From an uncultured Sutterella sp. (GTDB lineage Bacteria; Pseudomonadota; Gammaproteobacteria; Burkholderiales; Burkholderiaceae_F): DNA of 64,000 nucleotides. Positions 51,702-60,016 of this stretch are shown here, piece after piece (position 1 is the first letter of the stretch; each line of letters starts with the position of its first letter). Below the pieces are notes generated by a model. It was given only the letters and a program-made list of their open reading frames with translations, did no database searches and was not told where the DNA came from. The stretch lies in NCBI GenBank assembly GCA_905213905.1, contig CAJMKD010000001.1:124001-188000 (forward strand), read 5' to 3'. A program made the translations under genes and the position numbers.

Positions 51702-52414
51702 TGATGAAGCTAGACGATTTGCTTTTTACTCAAGGGTTCGGCACTCGGTATGACTGCCGAAACATTATTGCTGCTGGTGCCATTGCTATTAAGGGAGAGA
51801 TTCACGACGATCCAGATGAAGAGGTAGAGCCTGAGGGTTTGGTTTTTACGTATCGCGGTGTTGATTGGCCTTATTGCGAAAAGGCGCTCATTGCGCTCAA
51901 TAAGCCTGCGGGCTACGAGTGTTCAATGAAGCCCTCAGCCTATCCTTCCGTAATGAATCTGTTGCCAGGGCAGCTTCGAGCTCGCCATGTACAACCTATT
52001 GGCAGACTCGATGCCGATACGACAGGGTTATTGCTGCTCACTGATGATGGAGCGTTGCTACATCGACTCACGCATCCAAAGCGGCACGTTCGTAAAGTTT
52101 ATGAAGTAAAGCTCAAGCATCCTGCAGCTGAAGATCTTGTCGATCGACTTCTTTCGGGGGTTGTTCTTGCTGACGATCCGAAACCAATAAGTGCAGAGAT
52201 GGCGGAAATTGTGGATGACCAGCGGCTCCAGCTTCGCATGATGCTAACCCAGGGTAAATATCACCAAGTGAAGCGTATGGTTGCTGCGTGCGGTAATCGT
52301 GTGCTGACTTTGCATCGAAGTGCTGTCGGAGCTTATCGACTTCCGGATGATTTGGCTCCCGGACAATGGTGCTGGCTGAAAGGGGCAGATGAGGTTTTGG
52401 GAGTCCGAGGCTGA
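51701..52414 (+). CDS. RsuA-type pseudouridine synthase
   Basis: 237 residues. N-terminal S4-like RNA-binding region and catalytic domain with the Asp motif QPIGRLDADTTGLLLLTDDG (about residue 104) and QGKYHQVKRMVAACGN near residue 190, as in RsuA and RluB/E/F. Length fits RsuA (16S rRNA U516), but the exact target cannot be fixed from sequence alone. Starts 1 bp inside the xth stop; its own stop overlaps the next gene. Confidence 0.88.
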   Translation: MMKLDDLLFTQGFGTRYDCRNIIAAGAIAIKGEIHDDPDEEVEPEGLVFTYRGVDWPYCEKALIALNKPAGYECSMKPSAYPSVMNLLPGQLRARHVQPIGRLDADTTGLLLLTDDGALLHRLTHPKRHVRKVYEVKLKHPAAEDLVDRLLSGVVLADDPKPISAEMAEIVDDQRLQLRMMLTQGKYHQVKRMVAACGNRVLTLHRSAVGAYRLPDDLAPGQWCWLKGADEVLGVRG

Positions 52415-53760
52415 TGGGGCGGTCTCTGCGCGAGAACGGCACTGGTTCTCTTGGCTTTATGAATGCTTGGCGGGTTTATCTGGAACCTTGTGCGCTGCGC
52501 ATGGCCTTTTTCGGTTTCAGTTCCGGACTTCCGCTTTTATTGGTGCTCGGTACACTCAGTTTTAGGTTACGTGAAGCAGGTATTGATCTTAAAACTATTG
52601 GCTTTCTGTCATGGATCGGCTTGGTATACGGTTTTAAGTGGGTTTGGGCACCATTTATCGATCGAGTAAGAGTTCCGTTGCTGACGCGTTTGCTAGGTCG
52701 TAGACGTTCATGGCTTTTACTGTCGCAGGTTGCGCTTATTTTCGGTTTGTGTGTGATGGCGCTTGCAGATCCTGGGAAAGCATTAATGCCGTTAGCTGCT
52801 GCTGCGCTTTTTTGTGCTTTTGCATCAGCTACCCAAGACATCGCGCTCGACGCGTATCGCATTGAGTCAGCCAGCGAAGAGCGGCAGGCAGCGCTTGCCG
52901 CCATGTATCAAACTGGTTATCGCTTGGGGATGATTTGGGCTGGTGCTGGTGCGCTAGCAGTAGCTGCGTGGTTTGAACAGGAGGGCGTTGGCTATGATTT
53001 ATCCGGCTGGAGGATGAGCTATTTTGTTATGGCTGCATCGGTATTGGTCGGTGTCATTGCAACGATTCTTTCTCCCGAACCTGAGGTTCTGACTTCACGT
53101 ACGAAATCGTCGGATGCCGTTGCCAACGATTGTCAAAAACGGAGTTTTTTTTCTGCTCTGGCAGCACCCGTTACAGTATTTTTTCAACGCTTTGGCCGTA
53201 GCGCGTTTTTGATTCTCCTATTGATAGCTACCTATCGAATCTCAGACATATTAATGGGAGTTATGGCGAATCCGTTTTATGCAGATATCGGCTTTTCAAA
53301 ATCGCAGGTGGCTGGCATAACAAAGGTGTTCGGCGTAGTGATGACACTTGCGGGCGCATTCGTTGGCGGTGCTGCAACGATGCGTTACGGGGTTATGCGT
53401 ATATTGATGTGCGGCGCACTGCTCTCTTGCCTCACCAATTTTCTTTTCTCCATTTTGGCTGGACTTGGTCCGAATGTCGTGTTTCTGGCCTTGACGGTAT
53501 CCGCCGACAACCTGGCATCTGGCCTTTCGTCGGCGGCATTCATGGCGTATTTGTCTGGACTGACTACGAAGGGATATACGGCTACGCAGTATGCACTTTT
53601 CAGTTCCCTAATGCTGATGGTGCCGAAATTTTTAGCTGGGTTTTCCGGCTATCTTGTTGAGGCCATCGGCTATGGCGGCTTCTTTTCTATGACTGCGTTG
53701 ATTGGATTGCCAGTTTTTGGATTGGTTTGGGCTGTTTCATGGCATGAGCGCCGCAGGTAA
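52414..53760 (+). CDS. ampG: AmpG-type muropeptide permease (MFS)
   Basis: 448 residues with about 12 membrane helices. The opening MAFFGFSSGLPLLLVLGTLSFRL, KWVWAPFIDRVRVP and FASATQDIALDAYRIE are typical of AmpG, which imports GlcNAc-anhydroMurNAc peptides for wall recycling. Starts in the stop of the pseudouridine synthase; convergent with the UPF0149 gene. Confidence 0.9.
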   Translation: MGRSLRENGTGSLGFMNAWRVYLEPCALRMAFFGFSSGLPLLLVLGTLSFRLREAGIDLKTIGFLSWIGLVYGFKWVWAPFIDRVRVPLLTRLLGRRRSWLLLSQVALIFGLCVMALADPGKALMPLAAAALFCAFASATQDIALDAYRIESASEERQAALAAMYQTGYRLGMIWAGAGALAVAAWFEQEGVGYDLSGWRMSYFVMAASVLVGVIATILSPEPEVLTSRTKSSDAVANDCQKRSFFSALAAPVTVFFQRFGRSAFLILLLIATYRISDILMGVMANPFYADIGFSKSQVAGITKVFGVVMTLAGAFVGGAATMRYGVMRILMCGALLSCLTNFLFSILAGLGPNVVFLALTVSADNLASGLSSAAFMAYLSGLTTKGYTATQYALFSSLMLMVPKFLAGFSGYLVEAIGYGGFFSMTALIGLPVFGLVWAVSWHERRR

Positions 53761-53770
53761 AAAAGCTCTT

Positions 53771-54493
53771 TCAAATGCGTCGCTTCAGTCTGCCGGATTT
53801 TCTCGAATCCTTTTGTGACTTGCGTGCGGGCTGTGCTTTTGCAGAGTGCGGTACTTTTCTCTCTTGCGGCAGGAAACCGCGAGTAACTGAGGCTATTTCT
53901 GCACAGCTGAGAGCCACGTCTTCGATCGCTTCTTTTAGATTTTCGAGCGGGCTTTCAAGTTCCAGGTCGTTTCGAATATCGACCAGATCGCCAATTTCTT
54001 CTTCCGGCAAGTGTCGGAGAATACCTAGAAGCGCGCTTTCTACAAGTTCATTATGACTGTCAGCAAGCCCAGGCCAGCGATTCATAGCCTCAAGAAAGCC
54101 GGATGCAAACGGCGAAAGTGATCGAATTGCTTCCCAGCCACCAATCGTTCGCCCCCTTTCATCCTCTAAGTCGTAGATGATAGGGTCGATAGGCTTCAGG
54201 TGCTTCAGTGATGCTTCTATAGATCGGTAGCGCCGGTAAATAAGTTCTTCTAAGCGCTCCTCTTTCTTCTCGTCGAGCAAAGTGGCGTTGTTGCCGTCTG
54301 TCTCATCAAAAATGAAGGGCATCCATTTGCTTGGCGGAATTCTTTCCGGCAGAAGTGCTATCGCGGTGAGATAACCATCCATGCGATCCGCTTCCATCGG
54401 GGAGAACGGATCTGGCATCTCAGCAAGAAGCTCTCCCAGTTCGACGAATTCATCATCGTTAAGCGGTTTGGCTAAGGCATCAGTTGTTTCCAT
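53771..54493 (-). CDS. UPF0149 / YecA-type protein
   Basis: 240 residues from ATG 54493. The family pattern is seen: MEADRMDGYLTAIALLPERIPPSKW and GWEAIRSLSPFASGFLEAM, with an acidic helical middle. The C-terminus is basic (RKSQKDSRKSGRLKRRI) and lacks the SEC-C zinc motif found in some members. Function unknown. Its start overlaps the ptsI end by 14 bp, suggesting co-transcription. Confidence 0.85.
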   Translation of the reverse strand: METTDALAKPLNDDEFVELGELLAEMPDPFSPMEADRMDGYLTAIALLPERIPPSKWMPFIFDETDGNNATLLDEKKEERLEELIYRRYRSIEASLKHLKPIDPIIYDLEDERGRTIGGWEAIRSLSPFASGFLEAMNRWPGLADSHNELVESALLGILRHLPEEEIGDLVDIRNDLELESPLENLKEAIEDVALSCAEIASVTRGFLPQERKVPHSAKAQPARKSQKDSRKSGRLKRRI

Positions 54494-56393
54494 GGAGAAT
54501 CTCCGAGGCAGGGTGTGCTTCTGCAAATTCGATAATTGCTTTTTTGACGCTTTCACTGCTCTTTCTGCGAATAAGACTGCGGGCGAATTCTTCGCAATCA
54601 TCCAGCGAGAGTGAAAGTATTCGCTCTTTGACGGCAGGAATGTGAGAAGAATCCATTGAGAGCGCTCTGCAACCTAATCCAATAAAGAATGGAGTCAAGT
54701 CAGAGCGGCCTGCCATTTCACCGCAGACGGAAATGTCTTTACCTGCACCTAGGACGCGCTTGATGCTTTCTGATATAAATCGCAGAACAGCTGGATGGGT
54801 CTCTTGATAGTAGTCGGAAACCGCGGCGTTTGTACGGTCGACGGCGAGCGTGTATTGCACGAGATCGTTGGTACCAAGAGAGAAAAAATCTAATAAAGGT
54901 ATCAGATCCCCGAGCATTGCAATAGCAGCGGGGGTTTCGATCATGCCGCCCACTCGAATTTCGTCGCAGTGGCGAAGGCCATCGATGTCCAAAGATTTCT
55001 GAGCATCTTCAATGGCTGATTGTGCCAGCCGTACGTCGCTGATGCTCGAAATCATCGGTAAAAGAATACGAACAGATGTACCTGCTCCGGCTCTTAAAAT
55101 GGCCCGCAACTGTGTTTTGAATAGTGAGGGATAGGCAAAAGAAAAACGAAGCGCACGGAGTCCTAGTGCTGGGTTGGCTTCTTCAAGCGACTCTTCAGAA
55201 AGAAGTGCCATCGATTCTTTCGAAAGCATTTTGTCGCCGCCGAGGTCAGCTGTGCGGATAGTAACGATTCGATCTTTCATGCCGCGAATAATCTTTCTGT
55301 ACGCGGCCGTTTGCTCATCTTCACCAGGCAGATCAGTGCGGTTCAAATAAAGGAATTCTGTTCTAAAAAGGCCGATGCCTTCCGCGCCAGCGCGGCGAGC
55401 GTCCGCCAAGTCTTCCGATAGCGCAATGTTCGACCAAAGAGAAACCGCAGTGCCGTCCTTTGTAACGGCTTTGGCTGTTTTTAACTTAACGAGCTCGCGT
55501 CGACGCGCGCGGATTTCGCGCATGAATTTTGCGGCTTTCTTTTTTTCGGCAGCGTCTGGACCGATGCGAAGAATGCCTTTTTCAGCATCAACGAGAACCT
55601 CATCTCCGCTTTGTACGCGTTCGAGTACATCTTGAACACCGACCAATGTTGGGATCTCAAAGCTATGAGCAAGAATAGCTGCATGGCTTGTGACGCTGCC
55701 TTCTGCCATGACGATGCCAACAATGTCGAGGTCGTCGCGTTCCCTGAGCTGGAGCATGTCGGCAGGATCCAGGCTGTCAGAAACAAGGATGACGGGATCA
55801 TCGACAGCATCCGCGCTCAATAGGCTTTTCGCACTTCGCCGGCCGGCAAGAACGCGTTGAATACGCTGGAAAACCCATGCAATATCCTCAATGCGTTCGC
55901 GCAGATAGTCATCGTCTATTTGTTCAAAATCGCGGCGAATCTGCTCGAGTCGAAGCGAAAGCGCCCATTCGGCGTTAACCAGTTTTTCCCGAATTATGGC
56001 GCCCGTTTCCGAAATAAGCGTTGGATCTTCAATGATGGATCGATGCACATCTAGGAACGAAGCTGCTTCACTAAGTGTTTCGTCCTCTAGTTCCGATGAA
56101 AGTCCTGCCAAATCTTTACCGACCGTTGCTGCCGCCATTCTGAGACGCTGAAGTTCGCCACGAACGGCGCTGGCTTCAATTTGGAATTGTGAAATTTCCA
56201 GGTCGGAAGAAGAAAAGAACAAAGCAATGCCACAGGCAACGCCCGGAAATACGGAGAGGCCTTCGAGATCGTGAGCAGGTTTGTTTTTCTCTTGCAACTG
56301 CGCGTTGCTGTCGACTGTCGAAACCGCATTTGGGTCAGGCAGGACGACGGACGCTTCCTTCTGGAGCGAATCAGCAGGCTTGATTTCGGCCAT
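54480..56393 (-). CDS. ptsI: PTS enzyme I
   Basis: 637 residues, longer than E. coli EI (575) because of an extra N-terminal stretch of about 45 residues before the conserved LSVFPGVACGIALF. It takes phosphate from PEP and passes it to HPr. The active His is in GSVTSHAAILAHSFEIP (about residue 240), and the PEP-binding domain shows GIGLFRTEFLYLNR and SLGTNDLVQYTLAVDR. No good ribosome-binding site is seen before the ATG, so the start is not certain. 18 bp after ptsH. Confidence 0.94.
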   Translation of the reverse strand: MAEIKPADSLQKEASVVLPDPNAVSTVDSNAQLQEKNKPAHDLEGLSVFPGVACGIALFFSSSDLEISQFQIEASAVRGELQRLRMAAATVGKDLAGLSSELEDETLSEAASFLDVHRSIIEDPTLISETGAIIREKLVNAEWALSLRLEQIRRDFEQIDDDYLRERIEDIAWVFQRIQRVLAGRRSAKSLLSADAVDDPVILVSDSLDPADMLQLRERDDLDIVGIVMAEGSVTSHAAILAHSFEIPTLVGVQDVLERVQSGDEVLVDAEKGILRIGPDAAEKKKAAKFMREIRARRRELVKLKTAKAVTKDGTAVSLWSNIALSEDLADARRAGAEGIGLFRTEFLYLNRTDLPGEDEQTAAYRKIIRGMKDRIVTIRTADLGGDKMLSKESMALLSEESLEEANPALGLRALRFSFAYPSLFKTQLRAILRAGAGTSVRILLPMISSISDVRLAQSAIEDAQKSLDIDGLRHCDEIRVGGMIETPAAIAMLGDLIPLLDFFSLGTNDLVQYTLAVDRTNAAVSDYYQETHPAVLRFISESIKRVLGAGKDISVCGEMAGRSDLTPFFIGLGCRALSMDSSHIPAVKERILSLSLDDCEEFARSLIRRKSSESVKKAIIEFAEAHPASEILHGNN

Positions 56394-56411
56394 ACGTATA
56401 AGATCAAAAAA

Positions 56412-56681
56412 TTACTCGGATTCGCCGAATCGGGTTTTAAACAGATCCGTAATATGTTTGGCCGCATCGGCTTCATCTGGGCCATCAACATTGAGCGTGA
56501 GCTTTGTGCCGTACGGTAGCGCCATTGTCATCAGACCAAGAATAGATTTGGCATCCACAGACCTTTTGCCATGAGTAAGCGTAATGGAGGCTCGATATAG
56601 GTTGGCTGCTTTGGCAAGCTGCGCGGAAGGGCGCGCATGGAGTCCCAGTTTGTTGAGCACTTCAATTTCTTGGGTAATCAT
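56412..56681 (-). CDS. ptsH: PTS phosphocarrier HPr
   Basis: 89 residues. His15 in KLGLHARPSAQL accepts phosphate from EI; Ser46-type site in DAKSILGLMTMAL is present, so HprK regulation is possible, though no hprK is in the window. Start overlaps the EIIA stop by 4 bp. Confidence 0.96.
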   Translation of the reverse strand: MITQEIEVLNKLGLHARPSAQLAKAANLYRASITLTHGKRSVDAKSILGLMTMALPYGTKLTLNVDGPDEADAAKHITDLFKTRFGESE

Positions 56682-57103
56682 GCGTCTGTTCCTTCAGGTT
56701 CTCTTCCGATTTGAGAGGAAATGCCTGCATGTGCCGCACCTTCTGCAAGAGTCATCACTTGATTGACTGGTGCATCCTTCGGTGCAGAGAGTGCTGTGAT
56801 GATTGCGGGCAAATTGACGCCTGTCACGATGCGGACTTTGGGATCATCAAGGAAGTTGTGCGCGATATTGGAAGGCGTAGCGCCCAACAGGTCTGTAAAA
56901 ATCAAAATACCGTCGTTGCACTTAAGTCTGTCGATCAGTTTTGCCGCATGCGCAATGCCTGCCTTGACGTCCAGATCCGCAGGCACATCAAAACAAGCGA
57001 TGCTATCGCAGTCCGCATCTTCAGTCGTGCTGTATATGTGCTGACTGCAGCTTTTAAGAGCGGAGGCGAGCGGTGCGTGAGCGATGATGCATATCCCGAT
57101 CAC
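56678..57103 (-). CDS. PTS EIIA, mannose family
   Basis: 141 residues. Starts MIGICIIAHAPLASAL with the phospho-acceptor His (about residue 9), followed by DGILIFTDLLGATPSNIA and RIVTGVNLPAIITAL, the ManX/EIIA-Man domain. No EIIB or EIIC follows; the operon is EIIA-HPr-EI only, as in several betaproteobacteria, so the relay may be regulatory. Divergent from the DUF1840 gene. Confidence 0.92.
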   Translation of the reverse strand: MIGICIIAHAPLASALKSCSQHIYSTTEDADCDSIACFDVPADLDVKAGIAHAAKLIDRLKCNDGILIFTDLLGATPSNIAHNFLDDPKVRIVTGVNLPAIITALSAPKDAPVNQVMTLAEGAAHAGISSQIGREPEGTDA

Positions 57104-57219
57104 GAGGATTCACTCCAACAATTGAACGCAGGCAGTTTAGCATTGAGGATTAACGGTCAGGCCCCTGCTTTTCGGAGTGAAAAACAGGATTTACTTATCA
57201 ACCAGCTACCGTGATTCAT

Positions 57220-57612
57220 ATGGCTTTGATTCAATTCAGTTCTGTGGCTGCAGGTCCTTTCATTATGTTCAAGGAAACGGCCGAAGAGATCTTTAAAACA
57301 ATATCAGAACCTTTTCCGCCTCGAGGTGCTTGGGGGACAGACGATTTGAAGGAGGTTCTTCGGAAGCTCGACGAGGCGCAGGCGCGTGATAAAGCTGAGG
57401 CTCAGGCGAGGGAAGCCGAGCTCGAGGCAATGAAGCGTGCATCTTTTACAGGCGATTCAGCAACGCTTCAACGTGAAGAAGAATTGGCAAAGTTAATAAA
57501 GGAAAACGAGGCGCGCATTAATTTCTATCAGCGTGTCGTACCTTTGCAGAACATGATTCGGCGCGCTATCAAGCACGACAAGCCCGTCATGTGGGAAACA
57601 TTGGGCGGGTAA
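57220..57612 (+). CDS. DUF1840 family protein
   Basis: 130 residues from ATG 57220. Matches the betaproteobacterial DUF1840 pattern: LIQFSSVAAGPFIMF at the start, PRGAWGTDDLKEVLRKLDEA, a Lys/Glu/Ala-rich coiled-coil middle (RDKAEAQAREAELEAM), and RVVPLQNMIRRAIKHDKPVMW at the end. Function unknown. It is convergent with trkA (5 bp between stops). Confidence 0.8.
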   Translation: MALIQFSSVAAGPFIMFKETAEEIFKTISEPFPPRGAWGTDDLKEVLRKLDEAQARDKAEAQAREAELEAMKRASFTGDSATLQREEELAKLIKENEARINFYQRVVPLQNMIRRAIKHDKPVMWETLGG

Positions 57613-57617
57613 GTTTT

Positions 57618-59027
57618 TTAGAAGAAACCAACATCAACAGCGAAAAGCCGTTCTATTTTTGCTATGAGGCGTCTATTGGGGATGAAAATGACGACGTGAT
57701 CCTCTGGTTCGAGAATGACATCATCATCCGGCATCAGAACATGCTGAGTGTTGTCGGCGCCTTCGCGCAGAACAGCTGCTATACGGCAGCCTTCAGGCAG
57801 TTTGATTTTTGAAATAGGTCGCCCGACCACCTTAGAGTTTTCTTTGGCGCCGTGCGCAACAATTTCAAGTGCTTCGGCGATGCCATGACGAAGTGTATAG
57901 GCGGCGGTCACGTCGCCACGCCGAACAAAGCGAACGAGTTCATCAAGAGCGGCTTGTGTTTGCGAAACCGTAACATCGATTTTCGATCCTTCAATCAGAT
58001 CTCCATAGACGCGTCGGTTGACGAGTGCAATCGTACGCTTCGCACCAAGTCGTTTTGCGAGCATGGCGGAAAGAATATTGTTTTCATCGTCGGGAGAGAG
58101 AGAGATGAAGAGATCGCAGTTTTCGACACCAGCTGATGCCAGCGTTTCTTCGTCGTCAAAGTCACCGCAAAGGACGGTGGCGGCATCTCCGAGTTCAACG
58201 GCAAGCTTTTCAGCTTTTGCTTCATCCGCCTCAATGATTCGAATAGTGGCAGGGGCTGTTGTTTGATCCGCTTTTTGAAAAGCTTCAACGATGCCACGCC
58301 CCATTTCTAGACTGCCAGCAATGATGAGGCTTCTCACAATGCCTGCGCGTCTGCGTAATTGCGTTGTGGCAAGTCGTGCATGACGGCTGTCACATAGAAC
58401 GAGAACCTCATCATCGGCCTCTATCAGCGTGCGCGCACGCAGTTCAATGTTTCGTCCCTTACGAAAGATTGCGATGATGCTGGCGCATGCGTGCGGAATA
58501 TGAGCGCGCAGCTCACTTACGGGGCCGCCAACCATTGGACTGCCTGCCTCGGCGCGAACTGCAACTAATGAAGCCGAACCATCGCCGAATTCCTTTACTT
58601 GCAAGGCTTCTGGAATTTCAACAAGCTTGACGATGTAGTTCGTGAGTGCTTGTTCAGGCCAGATCAGTGTCGTGGCAGCAAATCCTTCTTCCTTGAGAAT
58701 TCGCGGAAAATTCCTCAGTTCGCTGTTGCGAACACGAGCAATGCGGGTCGGAATGTTGAAAATTCTCTCCGCAAGCAAGCAAACAGCGAGATTTGTCTCA
58801 TCGCTAGACGTAACGGCAAGCAGCATGTCTGTATCGTCAGCTCCTGCTTCCTTCAGCAGTGACGGACTCACCGCTTCTCCGATGAGTCCACGCAGGTCGT
58901 AGTGCGACATTAGGCTTGCGATATTGTCTGCATTACGGTCGATGAGTGTGATGTCGTTGGCTTCTGAAACCAGGCTTTCTGCAACAGCCGAGCCGATTCG
59001 GCCGGCACCGATGATGAGAATTTTCAT
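57618..59027 (-). CDS. trkA: Trk potassium uptake NAD-binding subunit
   Basis: 469 residues, full-length TrkA with two RCK-N/RCK-C pairs. First Rossmann motif MKILIIGAGRIGSAVAESL; second near residue 235 (SLIIAGSLEMGRGIVEAF). Peripheral regulator of the TrkH/TrkG channel. Downstream in the conserved rsmB-DUF4390-ntrY-ntrX-trkA order. Confidence 0.95.
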   Translation of the reverse strand: MKILIIGAGRIGSAVAESLVSEANDITLIDRNADNIASLMSHYDLRGLIGEAVSPSLLKEAGADDTDMLLAVTSSDETNLAVCLLAERIFNIPTRIARVRNSELRNFPRILKEEGFAATTLIWPEQALTNYIVKLVEIPEALQVKEFGDGSASLVAVRAEAGSPMVGGPVSELRAHIPHACASIIAIFRKGRNIELRARTLIEADDEVLVLCDSRHARLATTQLRRRAGIVRSLIIAGSLEMGRGIVEAFQKADQTTAPATIRIIEADEAKAEKLAVELGDAATVLCGDFDDEETLASAGVENCDLFISLSPDDENNILSAMLAKRLGAKRTIALVNRRVYGDLIEGSKIDVTVSQTQAALDELVRFVRRGDVTAAYTLRHGIAEALEIVAHGAKENSKVVGRPISKIKLPEGCRIAAVLREGADNTQHVLMPDDDVILEPEDHVVIFIPNRRLIAKIERLFAVDVGFF

Positions 59028-59084
59028 AAAAAAGCTCCGACCGTTTCGAGTGGAACGGTCGGATGAATTTAAGAGGAAGCAACG

Positions 59085-59966
59085 TCAATCTTCGCTTTTC
59101 TGCGGAGTAAGGATCGTGCTGCTTTCGCTGTTAGATGAAAGCGCGCTCATACTGCCTGTGCTTGCTTCCTGGATTGTTGAAGAGCCTGATCGGATTAGGG
59201 AGCTGCCGGAAGCGCTGATGCCAGTAGCGTGCACTTTGCGTGGCGCTTGAGGTCCGTGCGTAAAGACCATCGGATCCTTATCAAGTCCAAGTCGGCTTGC
59301 TTCACGATAACTTTCCATATCGATGCCGAGTGAACGAACCTTTCTATAAAGGTGCGTCCGCTCAAGTCCGGCATGACGTGAAAGGCCTACGACGGAGTGA
59401 TTCACAAATCGAAGGACAGTAAGGAAATAAGCGCGTTCGACGGCAAGCAACACTTCTCTGAAGGGGCGATTGAAGTCAAGCGTCAAGCTGTACTCTGGAA
59501 TTTCGAATTTCGGCAGATTGGGCCGATTGTCCATCATTCGCTTGCGGCGGCGACGGTTGTCCTCCGCTTTTCGTTCAGCTTCTTCCTTGACGAGCTTTTC
59601 ATGCCATTTGATAAGAGCTAAATCGATTGAATTGAGGAGTTTTTTGAGCGAAATCGGTTTTTCGAGAAAATCGACTGCGCCTTCACGGAGCGCCTCTTTT
59701 GCCGAATCAATCGTTGCATGTCCGGACATGATAACGACAGGAAAATCGAGCTTTTGTTCACGATTCCACTCTTTTAGAAGCTCAAGACCGTCCATGCCGG
59801 GCATCCAGACGTCAAGCAACACCACGGAAAACTTGTGGTTCTTGACAAGCTCCTTGGCTTCTTGTGCATTTGCGGCTGTTGTTACGTAATGTCCTGATTC
59901 CACCAAAATTTCGGAAAGGACGTTGCGTATGCCGAGTTCGTCATCGACTACGAGGATGTCTGCCAT
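59085..59966 (-). CDS. Short NtrX-like response regulator (REC plus Fis-type HTH)
   Basis: 293 residues. REC domain: acidic pair VDDE at residues 7-10, phospho-Asp in VVLLDVWMPGMDG (about residue 53), Thr/Ser in VVIMSGHA, Lys in LEKPISL. A charged coiled-coil linker (KLVKEEAERKAEDNRRRRKRM) and a Fis-type HTH (REVLLAVERAYF ... HAGLERTHLYRKVRSLGI) follow. The central AAA+ sigma-54 domain of full NtrX is missing, which is usual in Burkholderiales; here a Ser/Thr-rich tail of about 70 residues follows the HTH. Partner is the NtrY kinase 50 bp upstream. Confidence 0.9.
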   Translation of the reverse strand: MADILVVDDELGIRNVLSEILVESGHYVTTAANAQEAKELVKNHKFSVVLLDVWMPGMDGLELLKEWNREQKLDFPVVIMSGHATIDSAKEALREGAVDFLEKPISLKKLLNSIDLALIKWHEKLVKEEAERKAEDNRRRRKRMMDNRPNLPKFEIPEYSLTLDFNRPFREVLLAVERAYFLTVLRFVNHSVVGLSRHAGLERTHLYRKVRSLGIDMESYREASRLGLDKDPMVFTHGPQAPRKVHATGISASGSSLIRSGSSTIQEASTGSMSALSSNSESSTILTPQKSED

Positions 59967-60016
59967 ACCTTGCTACTAGATGTGTTGATTTCCTGATTGT
60001 ACTTTCAGCGCCTGCC

